A DNA stretch of 64,000 nt from Rhodanobacter sp. Its GTDB lineage: Bacteria; Pseudomonadota; Gammaproteobacteria; Xanthomonadales; Rhodanobacteraceae. The stretch spans positions 1,733,562 to 1,797,561 of the forward strand of contig AP031382.1 of assembly GCA_040371205.1 (NCBI GenBank). The letters are read 5' to 3'. Position 1 is the first letter of the stretch, and the number at the start of each line of letters is the position of its first letter. The position numbers and the translations under genes were made by a program. Shown one piece after another: positions 10,616-24,046 of this stretch. A model generated the notes under the pieces. It did not search any database, was not told where the DNA came from, and saw nothing but the letters and a program-made list of their open reading frames with translations.

Positions 10616-11767
10616 ATGACCCAGGTACCCGCCATTTCATCCGACCAGCCCGGCGCCGCCGGCAAGGTCAACCTGCTCGACTTCGATCGTCAGGGGCTGC
10701 GCGATTTCTTCGCGCAGCTCGGCGAGAAGCCGTATCGCGCCGAGCAGGTGATGAAGTGGATCTACCACCACCTGGAGTCCGACTTCGCCAACATGACCGA
10801 CGTGGGCAAGGCGCTGCGCGCCAAGCTGGAAGCGAGCTGCCACGTCGGTCCGCCGCAGACCCTGGTGGACAAGGCCGCCGCCGACGGCACGCACAAGTGG
10901 CTGCTCGGCATGGACGGCCGCAACGCAGTGGAGGCGGTGTACATCCCCGAGCCCACCCGCGGCACGCTGTGCGTGTCCTCGCAGATCGGTTGCGCGCTGA
11001 ACTGCCAGTTCTGCTCCACAGGCGCGCAGGGCTTCAACCGCAACCTCTCCACCGCCGAGATCATCGGCCAGATGTGGGTGGCGGCGAAGCAGCTGGGCAA
11101 CGTCACCCACCAGAACCGCCGTATCACCAACGTGGTGATGATGGGCATGGGCGAGCCGCTGGCGAACTTCGACAACGTGGTGCGGGCGATGAGCCTGATG
11201 CGCGACGATCTGGGTTTCGGCCTCGCGTCCAAGCGCGTCACGCTGTCCACCGCCGGCATGGTGCCGATGATCGACAAGCTGTCGGACGTCATCGACGTGT
11301 CGCTGGCGGTGTCGCTGCACGCGGCCAACGATGAGCTGCGCACCGAGCTGGTGCCGCTCAACAAGCGCTATCCGCTGGCCGAGCTTACCGCAGCCTGCCA
11401 GCGCTGGATCGCGCGCAAGCCGCGCACCTCGATCACCTTCGAATACACCTTGATGAAGGGCGTGAACGACCAGCCGGAGCACGCAAAGCAGCTGATCCGC
11501 TTCATGCGCAGGCTGCCGACCTGCAAGGTCAACCTGATCCCGTTCAATCCCTTCCCGGGTACGCGCTTCGAGCGTTCCGACGCCGAGGCCATCCGCGCTT
11601 TCCAGACCCAGTTGCTCAACGCCGGCATCCTCACCATGCTGCGCCGGACCCGCGGCGACGACATCGATGCCGCCTGCGGCCAGCTGGCCGGGCAGGTGAA
11701 CGACCGCACCCGGCGCAGCGCCGGGATTCGCCAACGTGTGGACCAAGAGGTGACGCATGCGCTGTAA
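10616..11767 (+). CDS. rlmN: Dual-specificity RNA methyltransferase RlmN
   Basis: Radical-SAM enzyme that methylates C2 of A2503 in 23S rRNA and A37 of some tRNAs. The 383-residue protein has the CxxxCxxC iron-sulfur motif in [12 protein letters not shown] (about residues 125-136), [11 protein letters not shown], and the C-terminal [16 protein letters not shown] with the mechanistic cysteine. The stop overlaps the following pilF start by 11 bases, as in other Xanthomonads. Confidence 0.96.
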   Translation: MTQVPAISSDQPGAAGKVNLLDFDRQGLRDFFAQLGEKPYRAEQVMKWIYHHLESDFANMTDVGKALRAKLEASCHVGPPQTLVDKAAADGTHKWLLGMDGRNAVEAVYIPEPTRGTLCVSSQIGCALNCQFCSTGAQGFNRNLSTAEIIGQMWVAAKQLGNVTHQNRRITNVVMMGMGEPLANFDNVVRAMSLMRDDLGFGLASKRVTLSTAGMVPMIDKLSDVIDVSLAVSLHAANDELRTELVPLNKRYPLAELTAACQRWIARKPRTSITFEYTLMKGVNDQPEHAKQLIRFMRRLPTCKVNLIPFNPFPGTRFERSDAEAIRAFQTQLLNAGILTMLRRTRGDDIDAACGQLAGQVNDRTRRSAGIRQRVDQEVTHAL

Positions 11768-12563
11768 GCCGCTGGTGGTACTCGGGCTGTCGCTGGCCAT
11801 GGCTGGCTGCGTGACGGTAAACGGCAGCGGCGACAACAATGGCAACGGTCAAAGCGGTGCGTCGATGCATCGGGTCAGTCAGGCAGATCAGCGCGAAGAT
11901 GCGGCACGTGTCCATACCGAACTGGCCCAGCATTATCTCGACCAAGGCGACCTGCAGGATGCCCTGGCCAAGCTGCAGATGGCGCTGAAATTCGACGAGA
12001 ATTACGCGCCGGCGCAGACCGTGATCGCGGTGGTCTACGAGAAGATCAACAACATGCCCGCGGCGGAAGAGCACTATCGCAAGGCCGAGGCGCTGGAGCC
12101 CAACAAAGGCGGGCCGAACAACAATCTCGGCCAATTCCTGTGCCGCACCGGCAAGGAGCAGGAGTCGATCGGCTACTTCCGCAAAGCGGTGGCCGACCCG
12201 TTTTACGCCACGCCCGACGTGGCGCTGACCAATGCCGGCATCTGCCAGATGCGCATGGGCGACGCGGCCGCCGCCGAGGCGAGTTTTCGTGACGCAATCG
12301 CGCGAAATCCGCATAACGGGGACGCACTTTTCCATCTGGCCGAAGTACTCTACCGGCAAGGGGATGCGTTCCGTGCACGGGCTTTCATCCAGCGCTTCGA
12401 CGCGCTGGGGCAGCCCAGTGCAGCCGCCCTCCAGCTTGGTTACGACATCGAATCGCGCTTGGGCAACACGGACTCAGCCCAGACCTATCTCGGGCGTTTG
12501 CAGAGCCAGTTCCCGGATTCGGAACAGGCTCGCGCCCTGAAAGCCACCGCCAGCCGTCCATGA
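11757..12563 (+). CDS. pilF: Type IV pilus biogenesis/stability lipoprotein PilF (PilW)
   Basis: Outer-membrane pilotin needed for assembly of the PilQ secretin. The 268-residue product starts with a lipoprotein signal, [13 protein letters not shown], with the lipobox cysteine near residue 18. Tandem tetratricopeptide repeats follow ([21 protein letters not shown], written here as [41 protein letters not shown]). It overlaps rlmN and its stop overlaps the rodZ start (ATGA), so all three are translationally coupled. Confidence 0.9.
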   Translation: MRCKPLVVLGLSLAMAGCVTVNGSGDNNGNGQSGASMHRVSQADQREDAARVHTELAQHYLDQGDLQDALAKLQMALKFDENYAPAQTVIAVVYEKINNMPAAEEHYRKAEALEPNKGGPNNNLGQFLCRTGKEQESIGYFRKAVADPFYATPDVALTNAGICQMRMGDAAAAEASFRDAIARNPHNGDALFHLAEVLYRQGDAFRARAFIQRFDALGQPSAAALQLGYDIESRLGNTDSAQTYLGRLQSQFPDSEQARALKATASRP

Positions 12564-13576
12564 ACACCATGCAGCCTTCGCAGCCCGGTCAGGAGCCGGT
12601 CGCACACGATCCGTCCGCTGATCCGATGGAAGCCGCGGATGCCCGTGTCACCCTGCAGGCGCAGGTCGATCCCGAGGTCGCTTTCGGCAATCGCCTGCGC
12701 GCCGCCCGCGAGGCCCGCGGATTGGATATGGAAAGCTGCGCCCACGCCCTGAAGCTGCCGCTGCGTGTGCTGCGCAAGCTGGAGCAGGGCGGCCACGACG
12801 GCCTCGACTCGCGCATCTATCTGGCCAGCTACATCGGCAAGTACGGCGAGCACCTGGGCATCAACAAGGCGGCGATCGAGTCCGAAGTGGCGCGCATCCG
12901 CCATGTCGAGCCGCCGTTGGTGGCTACGGGCGGCGTGTCGCATTCGCGTTTCCTGTTCGACCGCTATCGCACCGCCGCCACCTATGTGGTGCTGACGGCG
13001 GTCATCGTGGTACCGATGATCTGGTTCGGCGTGAGCGGCTCGCTGGACCGCAACCTCACCCATTTGACGCCGCTGGATGCCTCGCCGGTGGCGCAGCAGG
13101 ATGCGCAGGCGGCCGTGCCGGCCAAGACGGTCGCGCAAGCCGCCGCCGCACCGCAGGCGAAGGCGCCTGCCGCACAACCGGCGCAGGAGCAACCGCTGAT
13201 GGCCTCGATGGCGCCGTTCCCGAACATCGACAACGCCACGCCCCAACAGCCCACGAGTGCCACCGGCACGGCGTCCGTCGAGGATGCCGCGGTCGCCGGC
13301 ACCGGCGCGCACAGCCTCAGCCTCAATCTCGGCGCGGCCAGTTGGGTCGAGGTCGTCGCGCAGGACGGTACGCGGCTGGAGTACGGTCTGCTGCCCGCCG
13401 GCACCAGCCGCACCTGGCGCAGCGACCAGCCGCTGGAAGTACGCATCGGCAACGCGGTCGATGCGCAAGTGAGCATCGACGGGCAGCCGGTGGCGCTGGA
13501 CGGCTTCCGCCATGCCAACGTGGCGCATTTCCGCGTGCGGATCGCGGACGGCAAGGCCGCCGCGGCCAATCTCTGA
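12560..13576 (+). CDS. rodZ: RodZ-like helix-turn-helix membrane protein
   Basis: Cytoskeletal adaptor linking MreB to the cell-wall machinery in rod-shaped cells. The 338-residue protein has a cytoplasmic HTH_25 domain (GNRLRAAREARGLDMESCAHAL, seen as GNRLRAAREARG then LDMESCAHAL, residues 40-62), a single transmembrane helix (TYVVLTAVIVVPMIWFG, about 143-159), an Ala/Gln/Pro-rich periplasmic linker, and a C-terminal DUF4115 domain (ASWVEVVAQDGTRLEYGLLP). ispG, often next to rodZ, is absent here; yfgM follows directly. Confidence 0.88.
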   Translation: MNTMQPSQPGQEPVAHDPSADPMEAADARVTLQAQVDPEVAFGNRLRAAREARGLDMESCAHALKLPLRVLRKLEQGGHDGLDSRIYLASYIGKYGEHLGINKAAIESEVARIRHVEPPLVATGGVSHSRFLFDRYRTAATYVVLTAVIVVPMIWFGVSGSLDRNLTHLTPLDASPVAQQDAQAAVPAKTVAQAAAAPQAKAPAAQPAQEQPLMASMAPFPNIDNATPQQPTSATGTASVEDAAVAGTGAHSLSLNLGAASWVEVVAQDGTRLEYGLLPAGTSRTWRSDQPLEVRIGNAVDAQVSIDGQPVALDGFRHANVAHFRVRIADGKAAAANL

Positions 13577-13719
13577 CGCGCGCCTCCGCGCCAGAAAACC
13601 ATCCGATCGGTTATGCTTGCGCATTCTTCGCCCCTGATCGGGCGAAGGGCGACGGCGAGCGTTTTCCGCCGTCGCGTCACGCGACGCACGACGCGCGCGA
13701 TTTCCACCAACGGTGAAGC

Positions 13720-14370
13720 ATGGCATTCGACGCATACGACGATTACGAACAAAGCGAACGTGTCCAGAAGTGGCTGCGCGAGAACGGCCTTTCCATCGCC
13801 CTGGGCATCGTGATCGGCCTGGTCGGCATCTTCGGCCTGCAGCAATGGCGCAAGCACCAGGCCAATCACGAGGCCGCGGCCGCCACGTTGTACCAACAGG
13901 CCGAGGTGGCGCGGATCGGCGGCAAGCCGACGGCTGCCACCGCTTTCGTCGACGAACTGATGAAGGACTACGCTAAGTCGCCGTATGCGCTGTTCGCAGT
14001 GAGCGACCGCGCGAAGCAACAGGTGCAGGACAAGCAGTTCGACAAGGCCATCGCCTCCTTGCAGTGGGCCGAGGCGCATGCCGCCGATCCGGCGCTGAAG
14101 TCGCTGGTGCAGTTGCGCATGGCACGTGTCCAGCTGGCCAAGGGCGACGACCAGGCCGCCTTGTCCACGCTCGATTCCATGCCGGCCGGTCAGTTCGCCG
14201 GCCTGAAGCAGGAACTCCGCGGCGATGCGCTGGTCAAGCTGGGACGCGCCGACGAAGCCCGCACGGCCTATCAGTCGGCGATGGCGGCACTGGGTGAGGA
14301 CGCGCCGCAACATGCCGTCCTGCAAATGAAGATCGACGATCTGGCTGTGGCCGGAAAGCAGGGTGCATGA
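13720..14370 (+). CDS. yfgM: YfgM-family tetratricopeptide membrane protein
   Basis: Inner-membrane ancillary factor of the Sec translocon and periplasmic chaperone network. The 216-residue product has a cytoplasmic N terminus (DDYEQSERVQKWLRENGLS), one transmembrane helix (IALGIVIGLVGIFGLQQW, about 27-44) and a TPR_21-type periplasmic domain. It overlaps bamB by four bases, the usual pairing yfgM-bamB-der. Confidence 0.9.
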   Translation: MAFDAYDDYEQSERVQKWLRENGLSIALGIVIGLVGIFGLQQWRKHQANHEAAAATLYQQAEVARIGGKPTAATAFVDELMKDYAKSPYALFAVSDRAKQQVQDKQFDKAIASLQWAEAHAADPALKSLVQLRMARVQLAKGDDQAALSTLDSMPAGQFAGLKQELRGDALVKLGRADEARTAYQSAMAALGEDAPQHAVLQMKIDDLAVAGKQGA

Positions 14371-15590
14371 AACACGTGGTGAAAAAGAGCGCTTGGTTGC
14401 TTGCCTTGGGTGCGCTGGTCTTGTTGACCGGCTGCGATTCCTTCAAGAAGAAGAACATCGAGCCGCCCACGCCGCTGGACAAGCACTTCACGCCGACGGT
14501 GCAGGTCAGCAAGGTCTGGACGGCGCGCATCGGCGATGGCGCCGGCATCAGTGGCGTGCGTCTGCGGCCGACGGTGGCGGACGGCGTGCTCTATGCGGTT
14601 AGCACCGACGGCAAGATCGCCGCGTTCGACGCCGCCAGCGGCAAGAAGCTGTGGGAGAAGACCGCCAAGGTCAAGAAGGGCTGGTTCGGTTTCGGCGGCA
14701 AGAAAGGCAAGGCCGTGCCCAACGGCTCCTATGCCGGCGGCCCGACCGTGGTCGGCAACCTGCTTGCGGTCGGCACGCTGGACGGTTACGTCTACGGCAT
14801 GAATCCCAAGGACGGCAGCCCGTTGTGGTCGTCCGAGCTGGATTCCGAAGTGATCGCCGCACCGGCGATCAGCGGTGACCTGGTGATCGTGCGTACGCAG
14901 GATGGTCGCGTGTACGGCCTCGACGCCGCCACCGGCAAGCGCCGCTGGGTCTACGATCAGGGCACCGTGCCCACGCTCAGCCTGCGCGGCTACGGCATGC
15001 CGCTGGCCGCGAACGGCGTGGTGTTCATCGGCAGCGACGACGGCAAGCTGGTGGCGCTGCGCGAGGACAATGGCGAGAAGCTGTGGGAGCAGCGCCTGGC
15101 CAACGGCGACGGCCGTACCGACATCGAGCGTCTCGACGACGCCGACGGCACGATCGCGCTCGACGGCAGCACGCTGTACGGCTCGGCCTACCACGGCAAC
15201 CTCACCGCGATCGACGGTCCCAGCGGCCGTCCCCTGTGGTCGCATCCCTTCTCCACCTATACCTCGCTGGCCCTGGGCAGCAACGCCATCTACGGCGTCA
15301 ACGACCAGGGCGAAGTGTGGGCCTTCGACCGCAGCAGCGGCGCGGACATGTGGAAGAACGCCAAGCTGAAGTACCGCTGGCTCACCGGTCCCGCGGTGCA
15401 GGGCAACTACGTGGTGGTAGCCGACGCCTACGGTTTCGTGCACTGGCTGCAGGCCGGCGACGGCGCGCTGGCCGCGCGCATGCGCCTGTCGAAGAAGCCG
15501 ATCCAGGCCCAGCCGCTGGTGGTGGGCGATACCGTGTACGTCGAGGACGTGAAGGGCCATCTCGGCGCCTACCGTCTCGCCGCACACTGA
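14367..15590 (+). CDS. bamB: Outer membrane protein assembly factor BamB
   Basis: Lipoprotein subunit of the BAM complex that folds outer-membrane beta-barrels. The 407-residue product starts with a lipoprotein signal ending LLTGC (cysteine near residue 23). Repeated beta-propeller blades follow, of the pattern G.lYgldaatGkklW (for example VYGLDAATGKRRWVYD and IAAFDAASGKKLWEK). Length and position before der are typical. Confidence 0.94.
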   Translation: MKHVVKKSAWLLALGALVLLTGCDSFKKKNIEPPTPLDKHFTPTVQVSKVWTARIGDGAGISGVRLRPTVADGVLYAVSTDGKIAAFDAASGKKLWEKTAKVKKGWFGFGGKKGKAVPNGSYAGGPTVVGNLLAVGTLDGYVYGMNPKDGSPLWSSELDSEVIAAPAISGDLVIVRTQDGRVYGLDAATGKRRWVYDQGTVPTLSLRGYGMPLAANGVVFIGSDDGKLVALREDNGEKLWEQRLANGDGRTDIERLDDADGTIALDGSTLYGSAYHGNLTAIDGPSGRPLWSHPFSTYTSLALGSNAIYGVNDQGEVWAFDRSSGADMWKNAKLKYRWLTGPAVQGNYVVVADAYGFVHWLQAGDGALAARMRLSKKPIQAQPLVVGDTVYVEDVKGHLGAYRLAAH

Positions 15591-15610
15591 TCGCGGGAAC
15601 CATGCCTGGA

Positions 15611-15876
15611 GAGCCTGTTCGATATCTCCGCATGGCCCGCGTCGCCTTGCCATGGCTGCCAGGTGGCGGTGCGTGGCGTAGCGCCTGCCTGGCTGGCATG
15701 TCAAGCCACGCGCTGCCGCATGGTGGCCGTGGCAAGGCAACCCGAAGGGCCGGGTCTGTTTGTCCACATGCCCGCGTCATCACTCAGTCGTGGACAGGCG
15801 TCCACTCCTTCGTTCTTCCTTGGCCTGCGTGCAAACAGCTCCCAGCGCGGGCCATGCGGAGATATTGAACAGGCTC
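15611..15876. repeat. Nonautonomous element with 30-bp terminal inverted repeats between bamB and der
   Basis: Bases 15611-15640 and 15847-15876 are inverted copies matching at 29 of 30 positions; the arms begin GAGCCTGTTC and end GAACAGGCTC. Inside, GCCTTGCCATGG (about 15644) and a partly complementary GTGGCAAGGC (about 15732) suggest nested pairing. No transposase fits in the 266 bases. It may be a MITE-like element or a large structured repeat; it ends 6 bases ahead of the der start and so replaces the der leader. Confidence 0.7.
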
Positions 15877-15882
15877 TTTGCC

Positions 15883-17286
15883 ATGCTGCCCGTCGTCGCC
15901 CTGGTCGGTCGCCCCAACGTCGGTAAATCGACCCTGTTCAACGCGCTGACGCGCAGCCGCGACGCCCTGGTGGCCGACCTGCCGGGCGTCACCCGCGACC
16001 GCCACTACGGCGTCTGCCACCTCGCGGAGGAGCGGCCGTTCGTGGTGGTCGACACTGGCGGCCTGTCCGGTTCGGACGAAGGGCTGGACGGGCTCACCGC
16101 GCAACAGGTGCGCCTCGCCATCGGCGAGGCGCAGGCGCTGGTGTTCGTGCTGGATGCGCGTGATGGCCTGCTGCCGCAGGATCGCACCATCCTCGACGAG
16201 TTGCGCCGCAGCGGCAAACCGATCATCGCCGCGGTCAACAAGACCGACGGCCTCGACGAGCAGGCCGCGCTGGCCGAATTCGCCGCCTTCGGCATCGCCG
16301 CCACGCTGCCGCTGTCCGCCGCGCACAACCGCGGCACCGACCGCCTGCTCGCCGCGCTGCAGCCGTTGCTGCCGGAAGACACCGACGAGGAACTCGCACC
16401 GGACGAGGACGACAGCATCCGCGTCGCCATCGTCGGTCGCCCCAACGCGGGCAAGTCCACCCTGATCAACCGCCTGCTCGGCGAAGACCGGCTGATCGTC
16501 TCGGACGTCGCCGGCACCACGCGCGACCCGATCCGCGTGCCGCTGGAGCGCGACGGCCGCAAATACACCCTGATCGACACCGCCGGCGTGCGTCGCCGCG
16601 CACGCGTTGAGGAAGCGGTGGAGAAGTTCAGCGTCATCAAGACCCTGCAGTCGATGGCCGCCGCGCAGGTGGTGGTGATGATGATCGACGCGCGCGAGAA
16701 CCTCGCCGACCAGGACCTCACCCTGATCGGCCACGCACTGGACGAGGGCAGGGCGCTGGTGATCGCGGTGAACAAGTGGGACGGCCTCGATGCTTACCAG
16801 CGCGAACGCTGCCAGGAGGCGCTGGCGCGCCGCCTGCAGTTCGTGGAGTGGGCGCGGCACGTCTACATCTCCGCCATGCACGGCTCGGGCCTGCGCGAGC
16901 TGATGCGCGCCATCGTGCGTGCGCATGCTTCCGCGACCAAGGAGCTGAACTCCTCCGACCTCACCCGCTCGCTGGAAAAGGCCTACCAGAACTACCAGCC
17001 CCCGCTGGTGCGCGGGCACGCGCCCAAGCTGCGCTTCGCCCATCCCGGCGGCAGCAATCCGCCCACCATCGTGATCCACGGCAGCCGCACCAAGCACATC
17101 GCGCCGGCGTACCAGCGTTACCTCGAGAACTTCTTCCGCCAGCGCTACAAGCTGGAAGGCACCTCCATCCGCATCGTGTTCCGCGAAGGCGAGAACCCCT
17201 ACGCCGGCAAGAAGAACGTGCTGACCGAAGGCCAGCTGCGCAAGCGCCAGCGCATGATCCGCGAGATGAAGAAGCGCAAGAAGTAG
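15883..17286 (+). CDS. der: Ribosome-associated GTPase Der (EngA)
   Basis: Essential double GTPase of 50S ribosome assembly, 467 residues. The first G domain begins VALVGRPNVGKSTLFN (residue 5), the second VAIVGRPNAGKSTLIN (about residue 181), each with DTGG/DTAG switch motifs and NKTD/NKWD specificity motifs. A KH-like C-terminal domain ends in a lysine-rich tail. The frame is open upstream, but the ATG at 15883 matches family starts; the upstream part belongs to the inverted-repeat element, and the Shine-Dalgarno (ACAGG) is weak and lies in that element. Confidence 0.96.
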   Translation: MLPVVALVGRPNVGKSTLFNALTRSRDALVADLPGVTRDRHYGVCHLAEERPFVVVDTGGLSGSDEGLDGLTAQQVRLAIGEAQALVFVLDARDGLLPQDRTILDELRRSGKPIIAAVNKTDGLDEQAALAEFAAFGIAATLPLSAAHNRGTDRLLAALQPLLPEDTDEELAPDEDDSIRVAIVGRPNAGKSTLINRLLGEDRLIVSDVAGTTRDPIRVPLERDGRKYTLIDTAGVRRRARVEEAVEKFSVIKTLQSMAAAQVVVMMIDARENLADQDLTLIGHALDEGRALVIAVNKWDGLDAYQRERCQEALARRLQFVEWARHVYISAMHGSGLRELMRAIVRAHASATKELNSSDLTRSLEKAYQNYQPPLVRGHAPKLRFAHPGGSNPPTIVIHGSRTKHIAPAYQRYLENFFRQRYKLEGTSIRIVFREGENPYAGKKNVLTEGQLRKRQRMIREMKKRKK

Positions 17287-17520
17287 GCCATTTCCGTCGA
17301 ACCGGAATCCATGGCGCCCGTACCCGCTACGGGCCGCCGCTTCGCGGAAAACGCGAATCCATCCGGCCCATTCGCTGCCGCTCTCCGCCGGGGAGAGCAT
17401 CGAGGTGCGTGGGTGGGTGCTCGCGAAAGCCGCCACCGAAGCACGTTTCGTAGCTCCTCCGCCGTCAGCCTGTCGCCTCGCCCGCCGGAGAGAAGGGGGG
17501 CACCGCGCTACACTTCTTGC

Positions 17521-18690
17521 ATGCCCTCCCACACCGATCGCGACAACTGGCTGGCCGAACTGCGCGGCCGCATTTCCGAGCTTTCGCCCGCCGACGCGCT
17601 GGCACGCCAGGCGCAAGGCGCCTTGCTGCTCGACGTGCGCGAGGACAGTGAGCGCACCGCCGGCATGCCGGCGGGCGCGCTGGGCATCTCGCGCGGCTTT
17701 CTCGAATTGCGCATCGAGCAGGCGGAACCGGATCGCGCGCGCGCCGTCCTCGTCCTATGCGGCAGCGGCACGCGTTCATTGCTGGCGGCGGAGACGCTTC
17801 AACGCATGGGCTATCGCGAGGTGCTATCCGTGGCTGGCGGTTTCGAACGCTGGAAGAGCGAAGGCCTGCCCATCGTGGCGTCCGCCCTGGATGCCGACGC
17901 CGCCGAACGCTACGCACGCCAGCTGCGCCTGCCGCAGGTGGGCGAGGCGGGGCAGGCGAAGCTGGCGGCGGCGAAGGTGGTGCTGCTGGGCGCCGGCGGC
18001 CTGGGCGCACCGGCGGCGCTGTATCTCGCCGCCGCCGGCGTGGGCCAGCTCACCCTGATCGACGACGATCGCGTGGAGCGTTCCAACCTGCACCGGCAGG
18101 TGATCCATGCCGATGCGCGCGTGGGCATGGCCAAGACCGAGTCGGCGCGTCTGGCGCTGAACGCCTTGAATCCGCGCGTGCGCATCGAGACCCGCCAGGA
18201 GCGCCTGTGCGCGGACAACGTGGAGCGCCTGCTGCGCGGCCACGACGTGCTGATCGACGGCGCCGACAATTTCCCCGCGCGCTACCTGCTGGCCGCGGCT
18301 TCGCAGCGGCTGCGGCTGCCGATGGTCTACGGCGCGGTGGAGCGCTTCGGCGGCCAGGTCAGCGTATTTGACCCGCACCGGCCGGATTCGCCGTGCTACC
18401 GCTGCCTGTTCCCCGAGCCGCCCGCGGCGGCCGATGCGCCGAACTGCAGCGAGGCCGGCGTACTCGGTGTGCTGCCCGGCATCGTGGGCCTGCTGCAGGC
18501 CACCGAGGCGCTCAAGCTGATCCTCGGTCTCGGCCAGCCGCTGACCGGCCGCCTGCTGTCCTTCGATGCGCTGGGCATGCGTTTCCGCGAGACGCGCCTG
18601 CCGAGCGACCCGGCGTGTCCTGGATGCGGCGCGCACGCGCACTTTGCCGGTTACGGGGAGATCGCCGCGTTCTGCGCATCCGCCGGTTGA
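17521..18690 (+). CDS. moeB: Rhodanese - MoeB/ThiF adenylyltransferase fusion
   Basis: Sulfur-carrier activating enzyme for molybdopterin synthase (MoaD) or thiamine sulfur carrier. The 389-residue protein carries an N-terminal rhodanese domain with its persulfide cysteine in VLCGSGTRSLL (about residue 80). A ThiF/E1-like domain follows: GAGGLGAPAALYLAAAGVG near residue 160, ADNFPARYL, a zinc site from CYRCLF and CPGCGAH, and the adenylate-attacking region APNCSEAGVLG. Rhodanese-first order is reversed relative to eukaryotic MOCS3. The ATG at 17521 is preferred over the track-length upstream extension, which is low-complexity. Its 3' end overlaps a convergent acetyltransferase gene. Confidence 0.88.
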   Translation: MPSHTDRDNWLAELRGRISELSPADALARQAQGALLLDVREDSERTAGMPAGALGISRGFLELRIEQAEPDRARAVLVLCGSGTRSLLAAETLQRMGYREVLSVAGGFERWKSEGLPIVASALDADAAERYARQLRLPQVGEAGQAKLAAAKVVLLGAGGLGAPAALYLAAAGVGQLTLIDDDRVERSNLHRQVIHADARVGMAKTESARLALNALNPRVRIETRQERLCADNVERLLRGHDVLIDGADNFPARYLLAAASQRLRLPMVYGAVERFGGQVSVFDPHRPDSPCYRCLFPEPPAAADAPNCSEAGVLGVLPGIVGLLQATEALKLILGLGQPLTGRLLSFDALGMRFRETRLPSDPACPGCGAHAHFAGYGEIAAFCASAG

Positions 18691-19256
18691 GCGAGATCGG
18701 CGGGGAGCAGCCCGTAGACCACCGCGTCCTCGGATTGTCCGTGCAACAGCACTCGCCTTCTTGCGATGCCCTCGCGCCTGGCGCCGATGCGTTCGGCGCA
18801 GCGCCGGCTGGCCAGGTTTCCGGTTGCCGCAACGATCTCGATCCTTTGCAAGGCCAGCCTCTCGAAGCCGAATGCCGCGACGGCGCGTGCCGCCTGTGCC
18901 GCGTACCCTTGCCCGTTGGCGGAAATGCGCAGCCAATAGCCGAGGTTGGCGCGCAGGTCGCGCTCGTCCAGTTGATTGAGCCCGACGCTGCCGACCAAGC
19001 GTCCCACCGTATCGAGAACCGCAAAGGCGTACTGCTCGCCCGTGCTCCAACCTAGCTTGCAGCAGTTGATGCGCTGGCGTGCTGCGTCCAGGTCGTAATC
19101 GGCCCGGCACCAGGGCAACCAGCGGCCGAGGCTGTCCAGCGATTCCTGCACGGCCTCGTGCAAGGCCGGCGCGTCATCGTCCTGCCATGGACGCAGAACG
19201 AGTGGCGGGGATGCGAGGCGCACGGGATCGGCGGGGTTCGGCAGTGGAATGGGCAT
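18651..19256 (-). CDS. GNAT N-acetyltransferase, RimJ/RimL type
   Basis: A 201-residue acetyl-CoA dependent N-acetyltransferase. It shows the RimJ/L pattern: [18 protein letters not shown] at the N terminus, [19 protein letters not shown] mid-protein, the acetyl-CoA loop [13 protein letters not shown], and [21 protein letters not shown] near the end. Substrate unknown; relatives modify ribosomal proteins or antibiotics. Start at 19256 is chosen because upstream residues resemble folD-strand shadow. Its last 40 bases overlap the convergent moeB end, and it is divergent from folD. Confidence 0.85.
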   Translation of the reverse strand: MPIPLPNPADPVRLASPPLVLRPWQDDDAPALHEAVQESLDSLGRWLPWCRADYDLDAARQRINCCKLGWSTGEQYAFAVLDTVGRLVGSVGLNQLDERDLRANLGYWLRISANGQGYAAQAARAVAAFGFERLALQRIEIVAATGNLASRRCAERIGARREGIARRRVLLHGQSEDAVVYGLLPADLAQPADAQNAAISP

Positions 19257-19320
19257 GGCGTGTTTGTGCGGGCGACGGCCAGTCAGGATAATGACGCGCT
19301 CCGCAGAACAGAAAAGCCCC

Positions 19321-20169
19321 ATGAGCGCACGCATCCTCGACGGCAAACGCATCGCGCAGGAATTGCTGGATCGCATCGCCCGGCGCGTCGCCGAACGCAA
19401 GGCGCAGGGCTTGCCTGCGCCGGGGTTGGCGGTGGTGCTGGTGGGCGACGACGCGGCTTCGTCGGTGTACGTGCGCAACAAGCGCAAGGCCTGCCATCAG
19501 GTCGGCTTCCGTTCGTTCGACTACGACCTGCCGTCGGCCACCACGCAGGACGAGTTGTTCGCGTTGATCGACCGCCTCAACGCCGACCCGACGGTGCACG
19601 GCATCCTGGTGCAGTCGCCGCTGCCCGAGCACATCGACGAGGACGCGCTGGTCGACCGCATCGACCCGGCCAAGGACGTGGACGGCTTCCAGGCGGTGAA
19701 CGTCGGGCGCCTCGCATTGCGCCGCTTCGGCCTGCGACCGTGCACGCCCAAGGGCGTGATGACCCTGCTCGGCCACACCGACCGCCCGGTACGCGGCCAG
19801 CATGCGGTGGTCGTGGGCGTGTCCAATCACGTGGGCCGGCCATTGGCGCTGGAACTGCTGATCGCCGGCTGCACCACCACCTGCTGCCACAAGTTCACCC
19901 GCGACCTGGAAGGCTACGTGCGCCAGGCCGATATCGTGATCGTCGCCGTGGGCCGGCCGGGGCTGGTCAAGGGCGAATGGATCAAGCCCGGTGCGGTGGT
20001 GGTCGACGTGGGCATCAACCGGCTCGACGACGGCCGGCTGGTGGGCGACGTGGAATTTGCGCCGGCTGCCGAACGCGCCAGCTGGATCACGCCGGTGCCC
20101 GGCGGCGTGGGCCCGATGACCGTGGCCACGCTGATGGAAAACACGCTGGAAGCCGCGGAAGCCCGCTGA
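19321..20169 (+). CDS. folD: Methylenetetrahydrofolate dehydrogenase / methenyl-cyclohydrolase FolD
   Basis: Bifunctional enzyme of one-carbon metabolism interconverting 5,10-methylene- and 10-formyl-tetrahydrofolate. The 282-residue product starts [16 protein letters not shown]. The catalytic YVRNKRKA lies near residue 45, [11 protein letters not shown] near 95, and [18 protein letters not shown] at the C terminus, all signatures of the family. The ATG at 19321 sets the normal length. Confidence 0.95.
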   Translation: MSARILDGKRIAQELLDRIARRVAERKAQGLPAPGLAVVLVGDDAASSVYVRNKRKACHQVGFRSFDYDLPSATTQDELFALIDRLNADPTVHGILVQSPLPEHIDEDALVDRIDPAKDVDGFQAVNVGRLALRRFGLRPCTPKGVMTLLGHTDRPVRGQHAVVVGVSNHVGRPLALELLIAGCTTTCCHKFTRDLEGYVRQADIVIVAVGRPGLVKGEWIKPGAVVVDVGINRLDDGRLVGDVEFAPAAERASWITPVPGGVGPMTVATLMENTLEAAEAR

Positions 20170-21699
<1,530 letters not shown>

Positions 21700-21813
21700 G
21701 GCCGGGCGGGCAGGACATTTCCTGCCCCTCCGCGATCCATGCGTGACGCCGTTCCCGCCCAAGTGGGAACGCCACGATCCATTCCGGACCCCCTCCAGAA
21801 AAGCCCGAGTCCG

Positions 21814-23952
<2,139 letters not shown>

Positions 23953-24046
23953 GGCCCGGGCTTCCGCTGAGGTGCCAGCGGGGCGGGATCTTCTGTGCCG
24001 GATTCGGCTCGGGCACGCTCCGGCAACGCGCAATGCATGGGCCGCG

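Noticed and set aside
15760-15882. Upstream in-frame extension of der
   Set aside because: The extra residues come from the inverted-repeat element and are absent from the family's normal N terminus.
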